Origin: Pratylenchus scribneri
Taxonomy: Eukaryota; Nematoda; Chromadorea; Rhabditida; Pratylenchidae
Assembly (NCBI GenBank): GCA_030063045.1
Contig: JAQSEB010000001.1
Coordinates: 2,790,001-2,854,000 of the forward strand
DNA length: 64,000 nt
Reading direction: 5' to 3'
Position 1 is the stretch's first letter, and each line of letters starts with the position of its first letter. Made by a program: the position numbers and the translations under genes. The notes beneath the pieces were generated by a model. The model saw only the letters and a program-made list of their open reading frames with translations, had not been told where the DNA came from and searched no databases. This document shows positions 1-12,881 of this stretch, piece after piece.

Positions 1-204
1 CGCGGAAAATGAATTGTGAATTTTGAGAAGGGATTTTCCCTTTTAGAAATTTTATTTTTTTAGTGAAAAATGACTTATTAATAAATAAAGGGGAGGGATA
101 AAGTTGGATGAAAAATTTTAATGGAATTGAATTTGAAACATTTTAATTTTATCAAAATTCTCTTTAAAAATTGATCAAATTAATTCAAAATATATTTTTT
201 ATAG

Positions 205-3200
205 GATCATCCATTGGATTTGTCCATTCGACGGCCAAATTCTCCAATGGAAACAAAAAAACGGGCTGCAGGCGGTGGACGAAAGAGAAAAGCGCCTACT
301 GAATCGCCGAAGACAATAAAAACCGAAAAAATGTTGGAACCATTGGCCGACGAAAAGAGAGAGCCAAAAATTGATGATGACGGGAAACAAAATGGCAAAA
401 TGGAAGAAGAGAAAGAAGTGGAAGAAGAATGTTGCTGTTGGTCAACTTCACAATTCCTTGGTCAGTTCGACACTTTTTATGGCCATTTTTCAATTTCTGG
501 GCCATAAGAGAAAATAATCTATGGAAATATAAATTTAATTCCATTTAAAGAATGCAATTCATCAGCAATATTCTATTAAATATAAAATATAATCAAATTA
601 TGATTTATATATGTTACGGCCAATAGTGGAAATCGGGCATAACTAGTAATGGCCGGCCAAAACTAGTAATGGCCGAAAATCGGCCATTACTAGTTATGCC
701 CGGGCATAACTAGTAATGGCCGGCCAAAACTAGTAATGGCCGGCCAAAACTAGTAATGGCCGGCCAAAACTAGTAATGGCCGGCCAAAACTAGTAATGGC
801 CGGCCAAAACTAGTAATGGCCGGCCAAAACTAGTAATGGCCGGCCAAAACTGGTTATGCCCGGGCAAAACTGGATTAAGATGAAAACAAGGTGGATATTG
901 GTGGATTAAGGTGGATATTGGGGGATTAAGGTTATTGGGGGATTAAGGTGGATATAGAGGGATTAAGGTGGATATTGGGGGAATAAGCCCCGAAATGGAT
1001 GGGAAATGCCACGGAAGGCCACTGGAAGGTTGGGGAAGTGCCTGAAAGTGCGTGGGATATAGCCGGATATAGGAGGATTAAGATGGATAATGGGGGATTT
1101 AGTCGAATTAAGTCCCGAAATAGTTGGGAAATTTTCCGGAGGGACAGTGGAAGGTCGGGAAAGTGTAACAGAGGTCAGTAGATACGCGGGATTAAGCCGG
1201 ATATATGGGGATTAAGGAGGATTAAGGGGGATTAAACCCCTAAATGGAAGGTCGCGAGTCCTGGTTTAGGCTGTTTTGCTTCCGGCTTCGCGAGATTCCT
1301 ATGCTCCGAACCCATAACCCTAATCCCCAGCCCCTAGCTAGGCTTAACCCGGCTTATTCTACCTAAATCCTCCTTAATCCCACAATATCCACCTTAATCC
1401 CCCAATATCCACCTTAATCCCCCAATATCCACCTTAATCCCCCAATATCCACCTTAATCCCCCAATACCCACCTTAATCCCCCAATATCCACCTTAATCC
1501 CCCAATATCCACCTTAATCCCCCAATATCCACCTTAATCCCCCAATATCCATCTTAATCCCCCAATACCCACCTTAATCCCCCAATATCCACCTTAATCC
1601 CCCAATATCCACCTTAATCCCCCAATATCCATCTTAATCCCCCAATATCCATCTTAATCCCCCAATATCCATCTTAATCCCCCAATATCCACCTTAATCC
1701 CCCAATATCCACCTTGTTTTCATCTTAATCCAGTTTTGGCCGGCCATTACTAGTTTTGGCCGGCCATTACTAGTTATGCCCGGGCATAACTAGTATTGGC
1801 CGATTTTCGGCCATTACTAGTTTTGGCCGGCCATTACTAGTTATGCCCGATTTCCACTATTGGCCGTAACATATACTCAAATTATTATAGAATTGCCATT
1901 TTTCTGTTTTTAAATCTGGGACCATTTTATGAAATTTCCCATACAAATTGCGATTAATTACAGGCATTTTGGACAATTCTTGTCGGACCCTCCGTGAAGC
2001 GTTAGATGCCAATTTGCAACAAAACAAAAACACAACTGAAATTGATCCAAACAATGACAATGACCATTCCTCTCCATTATTGTTGGCCAATGAGGGTGGC
2101 GGTGAATTGTCCGGTGGATGTTCATCATCGGCATCCCCTTCCTCATCTTCCTCTTCTGGTTTATCTTCTTCGGCATTTCCTAATGGAGAACAGAGGCAAC
2201 AATCTCCCCTGGCCAATAATTTTGCCTCCTCAATTTGGCCAACCAAATTGGCCGTTTCCCCCACTTTATTTTCGATGCTTGGAGGGGAACAGGGACTGAA
2301 TGATTTGCAAAAAGTTTTGGAGGTAATTTTATCAAGGGAAATGTCTAAATAAATATTTACTTTTTAAATTGGGGGCGATCAATTTTGTATGAAATTCATT
2401 CATTTTTAGCTCCAAATAATACAATTTACCAATTTCCTCTATTTGAAGCCCCGGGGCTACTAATTTTCGCAGCCCAAAATGGGCAAAATTTGGTGTCCAA
2501 CTCTGTCATCTGTTGACATTTTTGAACAAACTATAGCGTCTTTTATAGAGCTTAATGGCACTAAGAAATACATTAAAAATGTTGTCAAAAAGTTCATCTT
2601 GCCAATCAGGGAGAAGGGGGCTTCTAATTCTAATAGAAAAAATTCGGTAATTTAAAAATATATTTTTCAGCTTCAACCGAGTGCAAGTTCTTCGCCATCA
2701 CCAAAATTGAAGGAAGAAGAGAATGAAGAAGAGGGAATTTGTTCCAAAAATGAAAATGGCCCAACTGCAAAGAAACGACGTCTACAAAATGCCGAAGTTA
2801 GCTGTGGCCAAAAAGATGAATCCACGGGGCAATATATTTGCAATTTATGCGACAAATCATTCAACAAACAAAGTTCCCTGACAAGGCACAAATATGAGCA
2901 TTCCGGTGAGAAAATATTTTGGACATAATTTTTAATCAAATTTTGGGGCAGAGGAGCACAATTTTTGGAGATTTATTTAATGCCATTATAAAAGAGGGAT
3001 TAACATTTAAATTTTAGAAAGTAGCTTAATTTAGTCCAATATTTTATGGCATAATTCTTGTTAAATTTTTATCAAAAAGAATTATAAAAACTTTAAAAAA
3101 ATTTTCTACAGGCCAACGCCCATATAAATGCGCAACTTGTGAGAAGGCATTCAAGCATAAACATCATTTGGTTGAGCATAATCGGCTGCACAGCGGGGAG

Positions 3201-3748
3201 AAGCCATTTCAAGTAAAAAAGGGCACTTTTGCCTTCAATATATTGAATATTCCCCCAATTTAAGTGCAACAAATGCCTGAAACGATTCTCACATTCCGGC
3301 TCATATTCCCAGCATATGAATCATCGATACGGTAATCTAATCATCTTTGCCCTTAGGGCGTATCAATTTGATGGGAAAAAATAAATTGAATTTACTAGAG
3401 ATAGACAGGATTTTTAAGGCCAGCCAAAACAAAATTAAATAAATTTTAGAGAATAATTAAAATTAATTTTCTAGCAAAATTTTAATTGTCACTTATAAAT
3501 TTTAGGACGCTTTTAATTCTTTTATCTAATAAATTTAATTTTTAGCCTACTGTAAGCCGTACATGCAAAAAGGTGCCGCCAACAATAAAATTGCTGCCAA
3601 AAAAGTGGAAGAAGATAATTTTGAAGAAATTGGCGATGAGGAGGAAGAGAGGATGGAAAATGAGGAACAAATTGAAAAGGAAGATGAAAAGGAGGATCAG
3701 GATGAAGATGAAGTACCAAAGATGGAGACAATGAAAATGGAGACATAG
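205..3748 (+). CDS. zag-1: ZAG-1/ZEB-type zinc-finger transcription factor, 3' part
   Basis: C-terminal part of a ZEB-family repressor; the homeodomain and N-terminal fingers lie outside the window. Exons: 205-460, 1964-2322, 2671-2905, 3112-3212, 3265-3331, 3546-3748; all junctions agree in phase. The first exon encodes PLDLSIR, the CtBP co-repressor docking motif of ZEB proteins. Three C2H2 fingers follow: [13 protein letters not shown] (exon 3), [15 protein letters not shown] (exon 4) and [17 protein letters not shown] (exon 5), the signature of the ZEB C-terminal cluster, which binds E-box-like DNA. The tail is strongly acidic and ends in METMKMET. Between the CtBP motif and the fingers is a Ser-rich, low-complexity exon. 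Intron 461-1963 is enlarged by a foldback element. In the family this factor represses neuronal genes in the nucleus. The assignment rests on the fingers plus the CtBP motif together. Confidence 0.9.
613..1870. mobile_element. Foldback-type element in zag-1 intron
   Basis: The two ends are exact inverted copies: both read GTTACGGCCAATAGTGGAAA inward. Inverted symmetry continues through both arms: first 20-bp units around GGCCGGCCAAAACTAGTAAT, then a shared AAACTGGATTAAGATGAAAA stretch, then units around GGTGGATATTGGGGGATTAA. The arms differ in unit number: about seven 20-mers on the left against two or three on the right, and few GGTGGATATT units on the left against about 17 on the right. The centre (about 1000-1370) is diverged. 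No coding capacity is visible. Both flanks show ATAT, a possible 4-bp target duplication, though the AT-rich context makes this ambiguous. The design resembles foldback transposons, whose inverted termini are built from tandem repeats. Confidence 0.85.
1372..1715. repeat. 20-bp tandem array, right arm of foldback element
   Basis: About 17 consecutive units of CCTTAATCCCCCAATATCCA with occasional single-base changes (for example CAATACCCA, ATCCATC). The reverse complement of the same unit occurs a few times at about 884-980, so this array is one arm of the foldback structure and not an independent satellite. Confidence 0.9.
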
Positions 3749-5039
3749 AAGGGGCGAAAATGCAACGGCACTTTTTACTGCGATTGCCAAATCAAATAAA
3801 TTACAGCGCAAACAGTGATTGATCAAAATAATTTTGTGACCTCAATTCAATCGATCCATTTATATCTATTTATTTTTTAAATTAATTTTGCTTAATTTAT
3901 CTTTCGTTTCCTCCGCTATTTTGCTCCAAATTTTCCCATTTCAATTTTTGGTGCACCCAATTTCCACATTGCCATTCATTATTTTTATTTCGATCTTCAA
4001 ACATTGGTGCTAAAGCATTTTATATATATTTTTACTTATTTTATTAATTATAAAAAACATTAAATATTTTCCAAAAAGTATTCATTTTAAGTTTGTCCAT
4101 TTGTAATGCCGATATTTGTGCCATGAAGGCTTTTTTATTCACAATTAATTGTACCTTTTAAAAATATTTCCCCGAAAGAAAAAAGGCTATCTTGATTAAA
4201 AATATGGTTGATTATTCAACAAATTGGCCAAAACCAAAATATTTCCTAATTAACATTATTTTAAGCCAAAGGATTGCAAATATCGGCATCAAATTCTGTC
4301 AATTCTGTTTGTACCTATTTTCTTATTTCTGGAATCCATCATGCCGCGGAATTCAACTTGCCATCAGTGTAAATTATCAAATCATTTTTCCCATTTAACC
4401 ATTTTCCTTCCTTCTTTCGGGTCTTCTATCGAACCTAACTGTCAAATGAAGAAATCCAATTCTGTTGCCAATCAGTTAGATTGGCCATAATTTTATGGCC
4501 AATTTTGGTTTTTGTTTTTGATAAGCTCCATTCATCATAAAATATAGCAATTTTCTTCAAATTCAGTTTTTGGTTGATTAAAAACCCGTCAGTTGGAATG
4601 GCACATCCAAATTTCCCTTTGGCAATATTACTCCATTCATTGCTTTCTTTCATTCTTTTGATGCTATTTCCCACTTTTATGTTGCTTTTCCCATTTCCGG
4701 TGCTTTTTCTATTTAATATTCGCCTCTTTTAATAAATTTACTTTTTTTCAATTAAATTTCTATTTAATTTCTGCTGCTTTTTTTCCTTTTTGGCAATTTC
4801 GCTTTCAGCATTCTCGATCCTTGCCATCCTTCTAATTATTACAGTAATTCTTTCCATTTATTCCTTTCTAGTCTTTTAAATTGCATTCCATTTCCATCCA
4901 TCAACAATCCAATAATTCCATTGCAAAATTTGTCCACAATTTTTATTATTATCTATTACTATTACTATTATCAAAATGTTCCTTTTGAATTGATAAAATT
5001 TATTGATTAAAATATAATGAATGATTTTATAAATAGATA
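3749..5039. other. Intergenic, 3' flank of zag-1
   Basis: AT-rich sequence after the zag-1 stop. AATAAA at about 3794 is a possible polyadenylation signal. Only short, unconvincing open frames are present; I see nothing else in it. Confidence 0.5.
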
Positions 5040-5044
5040 AAAAC

Positions 5045-5664
5045 AAAAAAATTCAGAAATCAGAACTAGCTAAAACACAAAAATCAGAACAAGCTAAAAC
5101 ACAAAAAATCAGAATTAGAAAAAACACAAAAAAATCAGAATTAGCTAAAAACACAAAAAATCAGAATTAGCTAAAAAACACAAAAAATCAGAATTAGCTA
5201 AAAACACAAAAAATCAGAATTAGCTAAAAAACACAAAAAATCAGAATTAGCTAAAAACACAAAAAATCAGAATTAGCTAAAAAACACAAAAAATCAGAAT
5301 TAGCTAAAAACACAAAAAATCAGAATTAGCTAAAAACACAAAAAATCAGAATTAGCTAAAAACACAAAAAAATCAGAATTAGCTAAAAAGAAAACACAAA
5401 AAATCAGAATTAGCTAAAAAGAAAACACAAAAAATCAGAATTAGCTAAAAAGAAAACACAAAAAATCAGAATTAAATAAAAACACAAAAAATCAGAATTA
5501 AATAAAAACACATAAATCAGAATTAGCTAAAAACACAAAAATCAGAATTAGCTAAAAACACAAAAATCAGAATTAGCTAAAAACACAAAAAATCAGAATT
5601 AGCTAAAAACACAAAAAATCAGAATTATATTAAAAAAATCAGAATTAGTTAAAAACACAAAAAA
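5045..5664 (+). repeat. 26-bp satellite array (locus 1)
   Basis: About 24 head-to-tail units of roughly 25-32 bp with core AATCAGAATTAGCTAAAAAC followed by ACAAAA. Some units carry extra AAGAAA, or AAAT in place of AGCT. The reverse complement of the same unit forms a second array at about 31985-32480 inside a channel-gene intron. Confidence 0.95.
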
Positions 5665-6167
5665 TAGTGAACCAGAAGGATGAAATTAGTTTAATCAAGT
5701 TTGGCCAAAATTGTTCTAGCAAATATAAATACTGTTCCTTTTTCTTACAATTTTTGGACATACATAATACGATAAACAATATTAGTTCGATATTCTTAAT
5801 ATCCTTGACTTTATCATTAATTATGATTTATGAAATCCACATAATTAATTAAAAGAAATTTCGTTCAAAATCCAATTTATCCATTAAAAATTGAAATTTA
5901 AATAAAATGATGCGAAAAAAAATGTTGAAAGTCAAAAAAAAGAGGACTGTGTACTTTTTCGTTAAAAATAACATAAATTAAAATGGATTTTGAGGGGAGA
6001 GGGAATTGACGGATTTTCCATTTTCTTGAATTCCAAAAAAGTCGGCCTCATCAAATTCTTCCATCCAAAGAAAACTGCAAAAATATGGAAAATAAATCAA
6101 AATGAAATTTAAAATATTTCACCTGCAAAAAATTGTTCCTGCCCGCCCAATATCCTCCATAATTCAT
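5665..6167. other. Intergenic between satellite and SR-protein gene
   Basis: AT-rich sequence forming the 3' flank of the minus-strand SR gene. No supported gene or RNA. Confidence 0.5.
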
Positions 6168-7207
6168 TCAGCGTGAATGGGAACGGGAGCGCGATCGAGA
6201 ACGGCCACCACCGCCACGGCGTTGATACGGTGAACGGGATCTGTTCATTGATGGGAATTGATGGATGAATTTTTTGTTGAATGTTTGTGGTGGTGGATTT
6301 TGGTTGGTGATTGTCGGAAGAAAGAAGGATGGTTGAAGAAGAAGAAGGGATGGAAGTGAAGAGTCGGGGTCGGGGCGAACAGACGATTTTGTTTGGAGGT
6401 TCATTGTTTTGGTGGAAGGCTACCCGATGATTTTGGCGTGTTTGGTGGGATGAAATCGGGTGGTGAGGGAGCGCCAAGCGGAATGAATGGGTCGAATCCC
6501 TAATTAGCTTGGTGGGAGATAAATTGGACGGGTTGAGGCCGAAGATGAAGGGAAGAAGATTGGAGGGGGACTGGAGATTGAAGATTGTGAAGGAAGAAGA
6601 AGATTGGTGCATTTGGTGGGTGATGCTGAAATTACAAATTTTATCCAGGACTTTAAAAATTATGACCACCCAAATCAATTAAGCTAGGCTATACCACATT
6701 CTTATTGGGGAAAAACCAATTTTTAATGTTTGCAAAAAAAGCAAACCGTGAACGATCTCGACGATCTCGTGAACGGTCCCGATATCCGCCACCCCCTCCT
6801 CCGCCACCGCCACCACCTCCGCCTCGTCGGCCACCTCCACCGCCACGTCCACCAATTGAAAGTTCAACACGTGCCTTGACGCCACAAATTCGGCTGAAAA
6901 AATGGTGAGCCCATTTATTCGATTTGATATCATAAAAACATACGTTCCATCCAATGCGCGTACAGCGTCCTCCGCATCGCGTGGATCATCAAATTCGACA
7001 AATGCAAAGCCAGGTGGACGGCGAGCAACCCAAATTTTGCGGATTCGGCCAAACTTGTGGAAAGCATCATCCAGCTGAAATAATTTGTTAATGTTAATTT
7101 AATTTGTTTCCAATTTAAACCTCCTCCGATGTGGCATCTTCCGGCAAACCGCCAACGTAGACTTTACCCTCGACAAATCCACCACGTCCTCCACCGCCGC
7201 GAGACAT
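6168..7207 (-). CDS. rsp-6: SR-family splicing factor (SRSF3/7-like), 145 aa
   Basis: Single-RRM SR protein acting in nuclear pre-mRNA splicing. Exons in coding order: 7207-7121, 7074-6944, 6893-6747, 6240-6168; phases agree and give 145 aa. The RRM starts near residue 13 (RNP2 KVYVGGL) and has RNP1 [19 protein letters not shown] at about 52-70, very like SRSF3/SRSF7 and nematode RSP-6. The C-terminus is unusual: a run of 13 glycines, then [13 protein letters not shown] and a final exon with [15 protein letters not shown], so the RS domain is very short. The ATG is chosen because [20 protein letters not shown] matches the family N-terminus. The last intron (506 nt) is long for this window. 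The orthologue name is by similarity of the RRM only. Confidence 0.85.
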
Positions 7208-9857
7208 TTTTATCGTTTGTTGATTGAGTTGTGAAAAATAGAAAATTGGATGAATAGCTGGCTAAGCTGAAAATTGGATTTTGTAGAAAAAAATAAGATG
7301 AATATTTTAAAATTCTACTGAACAAAATTCTCAAACATATTGGTGCAAACTTTTTATGAAAATTAAGGGCATATCGCATATGGGGGATGTAAATGTTTCA
7401 GATGCATCTATTTCATATCATCCGGTGATTAATAAAATCTACTAAAAATGCCATAGAAGAGAAGCTAAATATAATTTTTGACTGTGATGCTGAAAGCCGA
7501 AGTACACAAATAAGCCGGCCGCCATTATTTACGAACAAAAATGTTCTCGTCTTCTTTTCATTTTATTCCTCTTTTGTTTTTTTCTCTTCAACATTCTATA
7601 TCACTTTTACTCAGTAAAGAGAAATTCGTGTTAAAAAATTATTCAAACTAAATTCAAAATCCTACCAATGGCCCTTTTGTTTCTCTCATTTTAAAAGAGG
7701 CAAAGGAAATGAATTTTCAAAACAAAAAAAAATTAAAAATACTTAGAAAATTACGATTAAATAAATATATTAAGTTTATATAAATTCATTCTTGCCGAGA
7801 GCGAGATCTATGGCAGTTTAACGAGTATTAAGGGTCTCGTATCATTTCATTTGAGATTTGACTGATGAGTGAATTGGTTGGGGCTCAAAAAAGATTAAAA
7901 AGACATAAATTATCCTTAATTTATGAATGACAAGTGTTATTCTTTCCAAGGACTGTAACCTTAAAAATACTTATCTTTATTCTTTCGGTTATTAATAACT
8001 TCTATTGATAAAAAGCATGTCACTTTAAATAAATTGGCGACTTTCATTCAATGGCATTGTCTCTTTTTAATTACGGTAATAAAAAAATCAAAAAAAAAAC
8101 TTAATCCTTCCCTCAGAAAATGCAACCAAAATGCAGCATAATATAAATATAATCCCTGGATTTTGGAAATAAAATTATTTCGAATTTTTCCTACCATCAA
8201 TTATTTTCCCAATCCCCAAAATGCCCTAGACTTACTTAGACCATTGGAGGAAGACTTTTTTAAAATTTTCGGGACAAACGAATTAATTACAAATTTTGTT
8301 TTCAAAATAACTTTTCTACCCGGAAGAGCAGATGCATGCATTTTGCCCTTAAGGTGGCTGTGTGAATGCACATTTTCCCCGGAAAATTAGCAGCTGCTTT
8401 AAATTTCAAAAAATTCTTCACCCTCGTCTCTCATTTATTTTCGCGCTTCCTTTTCCCGGTAATAGACAATTCGGCTAACAAAAAAAAAGTTTGCCGCCAA
8501 TTTCATTCATTTTTAAGCGGCGACGGTTTTTGGCACGTGACTTTTTTGGGATTGAACTTTATTGGAGGAAAGTCTCCGGCAATTCTTGAATAGAAATTCC
8601 TTGGCCGCCTTTTGCATTTGAATGGCAGAAAATTAATTGGAATCCTTGAATAATTTATTAGAAATGGAAGATTGGAGACAAAAATGCAGCCTTTTCTTCC
8701 AGGCTTTTGCTATTCCGCCACAACATCCCAGAGGGGTAGAAAACGCATGAAGCAGTCATATTGGAAAAAGTTTCATTTTTTGCGTTTCTGAAATATATTT
8801 TTAATTTTCCAAAATTTCATAATTAATTTTTATGTCTTTATTTTCTCCTTTTCACAATATTTAATGCTATAATTGAATTTTTGGAAAGAATTCGGAAAGC
8901 TTCGGATCCAGATGAATGTTAAATTACCTTTTTCTGTGGCATCCCCTTCCCCTGCCTCCGGTAGCCTGAAATGGCCTAGCGGCATTATTAAATAATTGTG
9001 ATGACCCAGAAAAAATGAGCCCATTTAATTCCCAAATGGGATTAAAAATGGGAGGAATATTCATTCGCCCATTCAATTTATTTCTCTTCGGCTTTTTTTG
9101 TTGTTTTCGGCATTGGGATAATGGGAAAATAGTCTCCATTATCATCATAGAGGTGATGAATTCATTTGTTGGCATTTTAGCAGCAAATAAAATGAAATCA
9201 ACAAAAAGTGGCAAATTTTTAAGCGAATTTTTAGTACAATTCGTCAGCAACAAAGTCCATTCCAAAGATTAAATTTGGCCACCTTCAATATATCCTCCAT
9301 CCAATAATCTTGGCTATATTTTTCCCAGACTCCCTATTTTCCATTAAAAATGATTCACATAGAGCCATTAGTGGTTTTTTATGAATGCCCAATTAAGCCG
9401 TAAATGATTAAAAATCGCAAACGTTTATGGTTGATCTTATTATTCGTTTTCGTTTTTCGTACATTTTCATTTTTTCTGCGTTGAGCACTAATGGACCGAT
9501 TAAATGGCAAAATCCCGTAAAATGCCTAAACGATTTCCCAAATTTTTCACTAAACATCAAAAAATATCCATCTTGAGAAAACCGAAGCAAATTGCCCTCA
9601 ATTTTATGCCTTTAATTATCTCTCTAATAAACAATAAATGCAGTTTTTTAATCTATAAATTAAAGTCTTCAATTTATGTACAAATCATTATAATCAAATT
9701 TTATGGCCATTAAAAAGATTTGATCTAATTACTTCTTATGGAAAAAAGAAATTAAAAGAACACTGTTGATTTTTGATATTTTAGTGCACTTTTTGGCCCA
9801 TAAAATTCATACGCCAATTTCCATTCAAATTGCCAAGATGGCACTTCACCTCCTTCT
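7208..9857. other. Non-coding stretch, left part of 12-kb gene desert
   Basis: AT-rich; no exon series with consistent splice phase or recognisable protein motif on either strand. Open frames here are short and contain random-looking Phe/Asn/Lys-rich translations. Confidence 0.5.
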
Positions 9858-9865
9858 GTTCCTCC

Positions 9866-10235
9866 CAGGGTTGCCAGATGGATTTTTACTTTGGGGGGCA
9901 TTTTGGAAAAAAAAGGGGGCATTTGGGGGGCATTTTCAGTAAAAAAGGGGGCATTTTGGGGGGCATTTTTAAAAAGTGCCAAAAATGCAAAAATTTTTCC
10001 AATAATGGCCGCGCAGCGAAAAACTAGACCAAAAATTTGCCGCGCAGCGAAAAATTAGACCAAAAATTTGCCGCGCAGCGAAAAATTAGACCAAAAAATA
10101 ATAAAATAGGGAAAAAATGACAAAATTTTAAAAAGGGGGCATTTGGGGGGCAACTCGGCTCGGGGGGCACAAAAGGGGGCAAAATCTCAAAAAGGGGGCA
10201 AATGCCCCCCGTGGGGGGACATTCTGGCAACCCTG
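9866..10235. mobile_element. hAT-type MITE, 370 bp, with 8-bp TSD
   Basis: Terminal inverted repeats CAGGGTTGCCAGA and its complement TCTGGCAACCCTG bound the element. The flanks are a perfect 8-bp direct duplication GTTCCTCC (9858-9865 and 10236-10243). CAGGG termini plus an 8-bp duplication are typical of hAT superfamily insertions. The interior is GGGGGCATTTT-rich and contains three 31-bp units with core CCGCGCAGCGAAAAATTAGA (about 10009-10100). There is no transposase, so it is non-autonomous. It shares the 31-bp unit, inverted, with the element at 55153-55823. Confidence 0.93.
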
Positions 10236-10243
10236 GTTCCTCC

Positions 10244-12570
10244 ATATTTCCGTGTGCCACCACATTTTTTTGTGATTTCAAATTTGAAATTTTAAAATGA
10301 AATCCACCATTTTCATCCATCCAATAATTCACTCATTCTTTTGGATTTCCTCTGGCCATACATCAATTGGCCAATTCCTCCTCCTACCTCCTTTTCTAGG
10401 CCCAATTTTCCTGGCTTTTCCTTTGGCAATTCATTGGCGGGCGCAGGCGCGCGACCATCTTCCATCCAACCATCCAATTCTTCAATCTCTTTTTGAATCA
10501 AATTCGCTGATTTTTATGACATTTCTACATCAATCAAGACTTAAAAATATTCTCAATTTCAACCTAAAATTGTGGATTAACATAAATTAACACTAAAACA
10601 GAAATAAATGCCGATGCCGGATTGAATTTAGGCCAAATGTTTGGTCGCCTCCAGCGCCAATTCCATGCGCATTTTCCCAATACCTCCAGCCCATTCCCTC
10701 TCCTCTCTTCTGGCCATTTCACTGGGCCAATTCCCAGTCACCCCACATTTCTTCAATGCCAGCATATTCCCACTGTCTCATCCCAATATTTTTTTTGTAA
10801 TTTTTTATTCACTAAATAATTTTAAACCTCTCATCAGGAGATTGATGTGAAATTTGATAATTGGTGAGAGGTAAATAAATGTAAGCAAAATGTCTTTTGA
10901 AAATCACGTGAATTAGATTTATTATTTTACCTATAAAACTCAAAATTATCCTGAGAATGTAAAGGATTTTGATTACAATTTATTAGCTCAACCCTTATCC
11001 CCATCTCTCATCATTTATGGCCATAATATCCATTTGCATTCATTCAATTCATCTAAATTCATAAATTCCACCCAAATTTCAATCTCGAATATCCCCCCCC
11101 CCCCTCAATTTCTTCTCATTTAAATCAATCATTCATCCCCCCCCTTTTTATTCCTTGATTTTTTGCCAACACTCATTCCCCCCTCCCTCATCAATCGCAA
11201 TGGCGGCTTTTTCTTTTTTGGCCAACAAATTTTGATGCACTTGGCCAATTCTTGGATTTTCTTTCTTCCTTGTTTCTCCTCAAAAATGTCCAATTTTATT
11301 TTCTTAACCTTTCTGTTAATTTAGTAAGTCATCAATTTTCTTTAAAAAACAATTTTGATGATGCAACGGATTTATTGCCCATCATTGGAGCGAATTTAGC
11401 GATTTTTTATAGCCGGCGGCTGCCATCACAAGAAATTTCCAACAAATTTTTTATTATTATTCTCTTTTGACTGCTTCCGACAAAATTAACAGCAAAAAGT
11501 CAGTCTTTTTAAAGTAAACCAATTTCAAATCCTCAACATTTGCCTTTCCAATATTCTGATGAGAATTTACCCTTAAAAATATGTCCCTATTTTTTAATTT
11601 TTTCTCATATTTTGTTTCAATTTATACTCTGTTGGTTCCATGGCCAATTAAATATTAAAATCATTAAATTAAATAAAAAAAATCATGGCAAAAATCGGTG
11701 GCTTCATCATATTTTGATGAGAATTGAAGCAATTTATTTTATATTTTTGCCTACAATTTTCGGCATCATAAATTCCCTTCATTGGTTTTTCATTTCCAAA
11801 AATACATTCAATCCAATTCCATCTTTGAATTGGACAAATTGAGGGAAACAGCCGGATGAGCAAATATATAAAAATTAGCCAATAAAAATGGCCAAAAATA
11901 TTAACAATCCACTTCCAAAGCAAATACATTAATTTCACCCATAAATATTAGTCTATAACAAATTATTAAAAGCTGGATTTTAGCAAATTATTTAGCAAAG
12001 GGGATTTAGGATAGTCAATGGCAGCAGAAGAAGGAATGTCTAAATTTATTATTAGATTTCTTTAACTTTTATTATCCATTTCAATTTTTCAATATCCCGC
12101 AAATTTCCTAAACAAATTTTCACAACAAAATTGTTATAAACAAAATTTCGCAAAATTTTCGTCTATTCCTTTTTCACGCGCGCATTTCCTGTGCACATTC
12201 CAGCCACCCCAAACCAATCCAACCATTTGGGATTGTGCGCATAAATTAATTAAAATCCACCATCCCCCAATGTTGGGGCTCATCATTTTTGCATCATTTC
12301 AAATTCCAATTCCCACACTTCCTTTTCCTGTTGGTTCATTTTAAATTGGCCAGACATGTCCCCACATAATTTTGTTGTCCTTCCTTTCATGAACATGCGC
12401 AAATATCCGTCTTTGTTCCTTTTTTCTTTTAAAATTTAGAATTTTAATTTGTTGAATATATTTTCATATTATTTCATTCCATCATATTGAAGGGCACAAA
12501 TGCAAATTTAAAAATTTTAGACGAAATTATTAATCAAAACTCTTAAAATATTGTCAATACAATAATTCGT
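10244..12570. other. Non-coding stretch, middle of gene desert
   Basis: No supported gene. Contains long C homopolymers near 11093-11104 and 11138-11147. Otherwise AT-rich with no repeated or structured element that I could recognise. Confidence 0.45.
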
Positions 12571-12881
12571 AGGGCCCTTTCCTATTCATCCTACTGTACT
12601 CCAAACCCCACTGTTTGATTACACGCTACCCTATCAATCAAATATTGCCCCAATCCGCATTAAATAAATCAGTCTCTTTTACTTCCCAAATGGTCCCCTT
12701 TTCGATGTTCACTTTATTATTCCTATTTTCACGCCCAACTGATAAATATATAAATAATAATTTAAAGTCAAATTCCCCTTTAATTCCTATCCCCCATTAT
12801 TTGGGCAAGCTTAGGCCCACTCCGAAAGCCCGGAGCGAGAGCCTAGCCAAACTCCGCCCAAACAAATTTAGCCCTAGATTA
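12571..12881 (-). repeat. Dispersed ~300-bp repeat, copy 1
   Basis: Begins AGGGCCCTTTCCTATTCATC, carries CTATCAATCAAATATTGCCC and ends TTTAGCCCTAGATTA. The same landmarks in the same order occur at 26140-26419, and in reverse orientation at about 60733-60972 and, more diverged, at about 20911-21215. GC-rich for its surroundings. No coding capacity. Copies of a short interspersed element are the likeliest explanation; class unknown. Strand is assigned relative to copies 3 and 4. Confidence 0.8.

Noticed and set aside
5045..5664. Array of short repeats that could suggest CRISPR
   Set aside because: Units are directly adjacent with no unique spacers, the genome is eukaryotic, and an inverted copy lies in an intron. 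It is a satellite.
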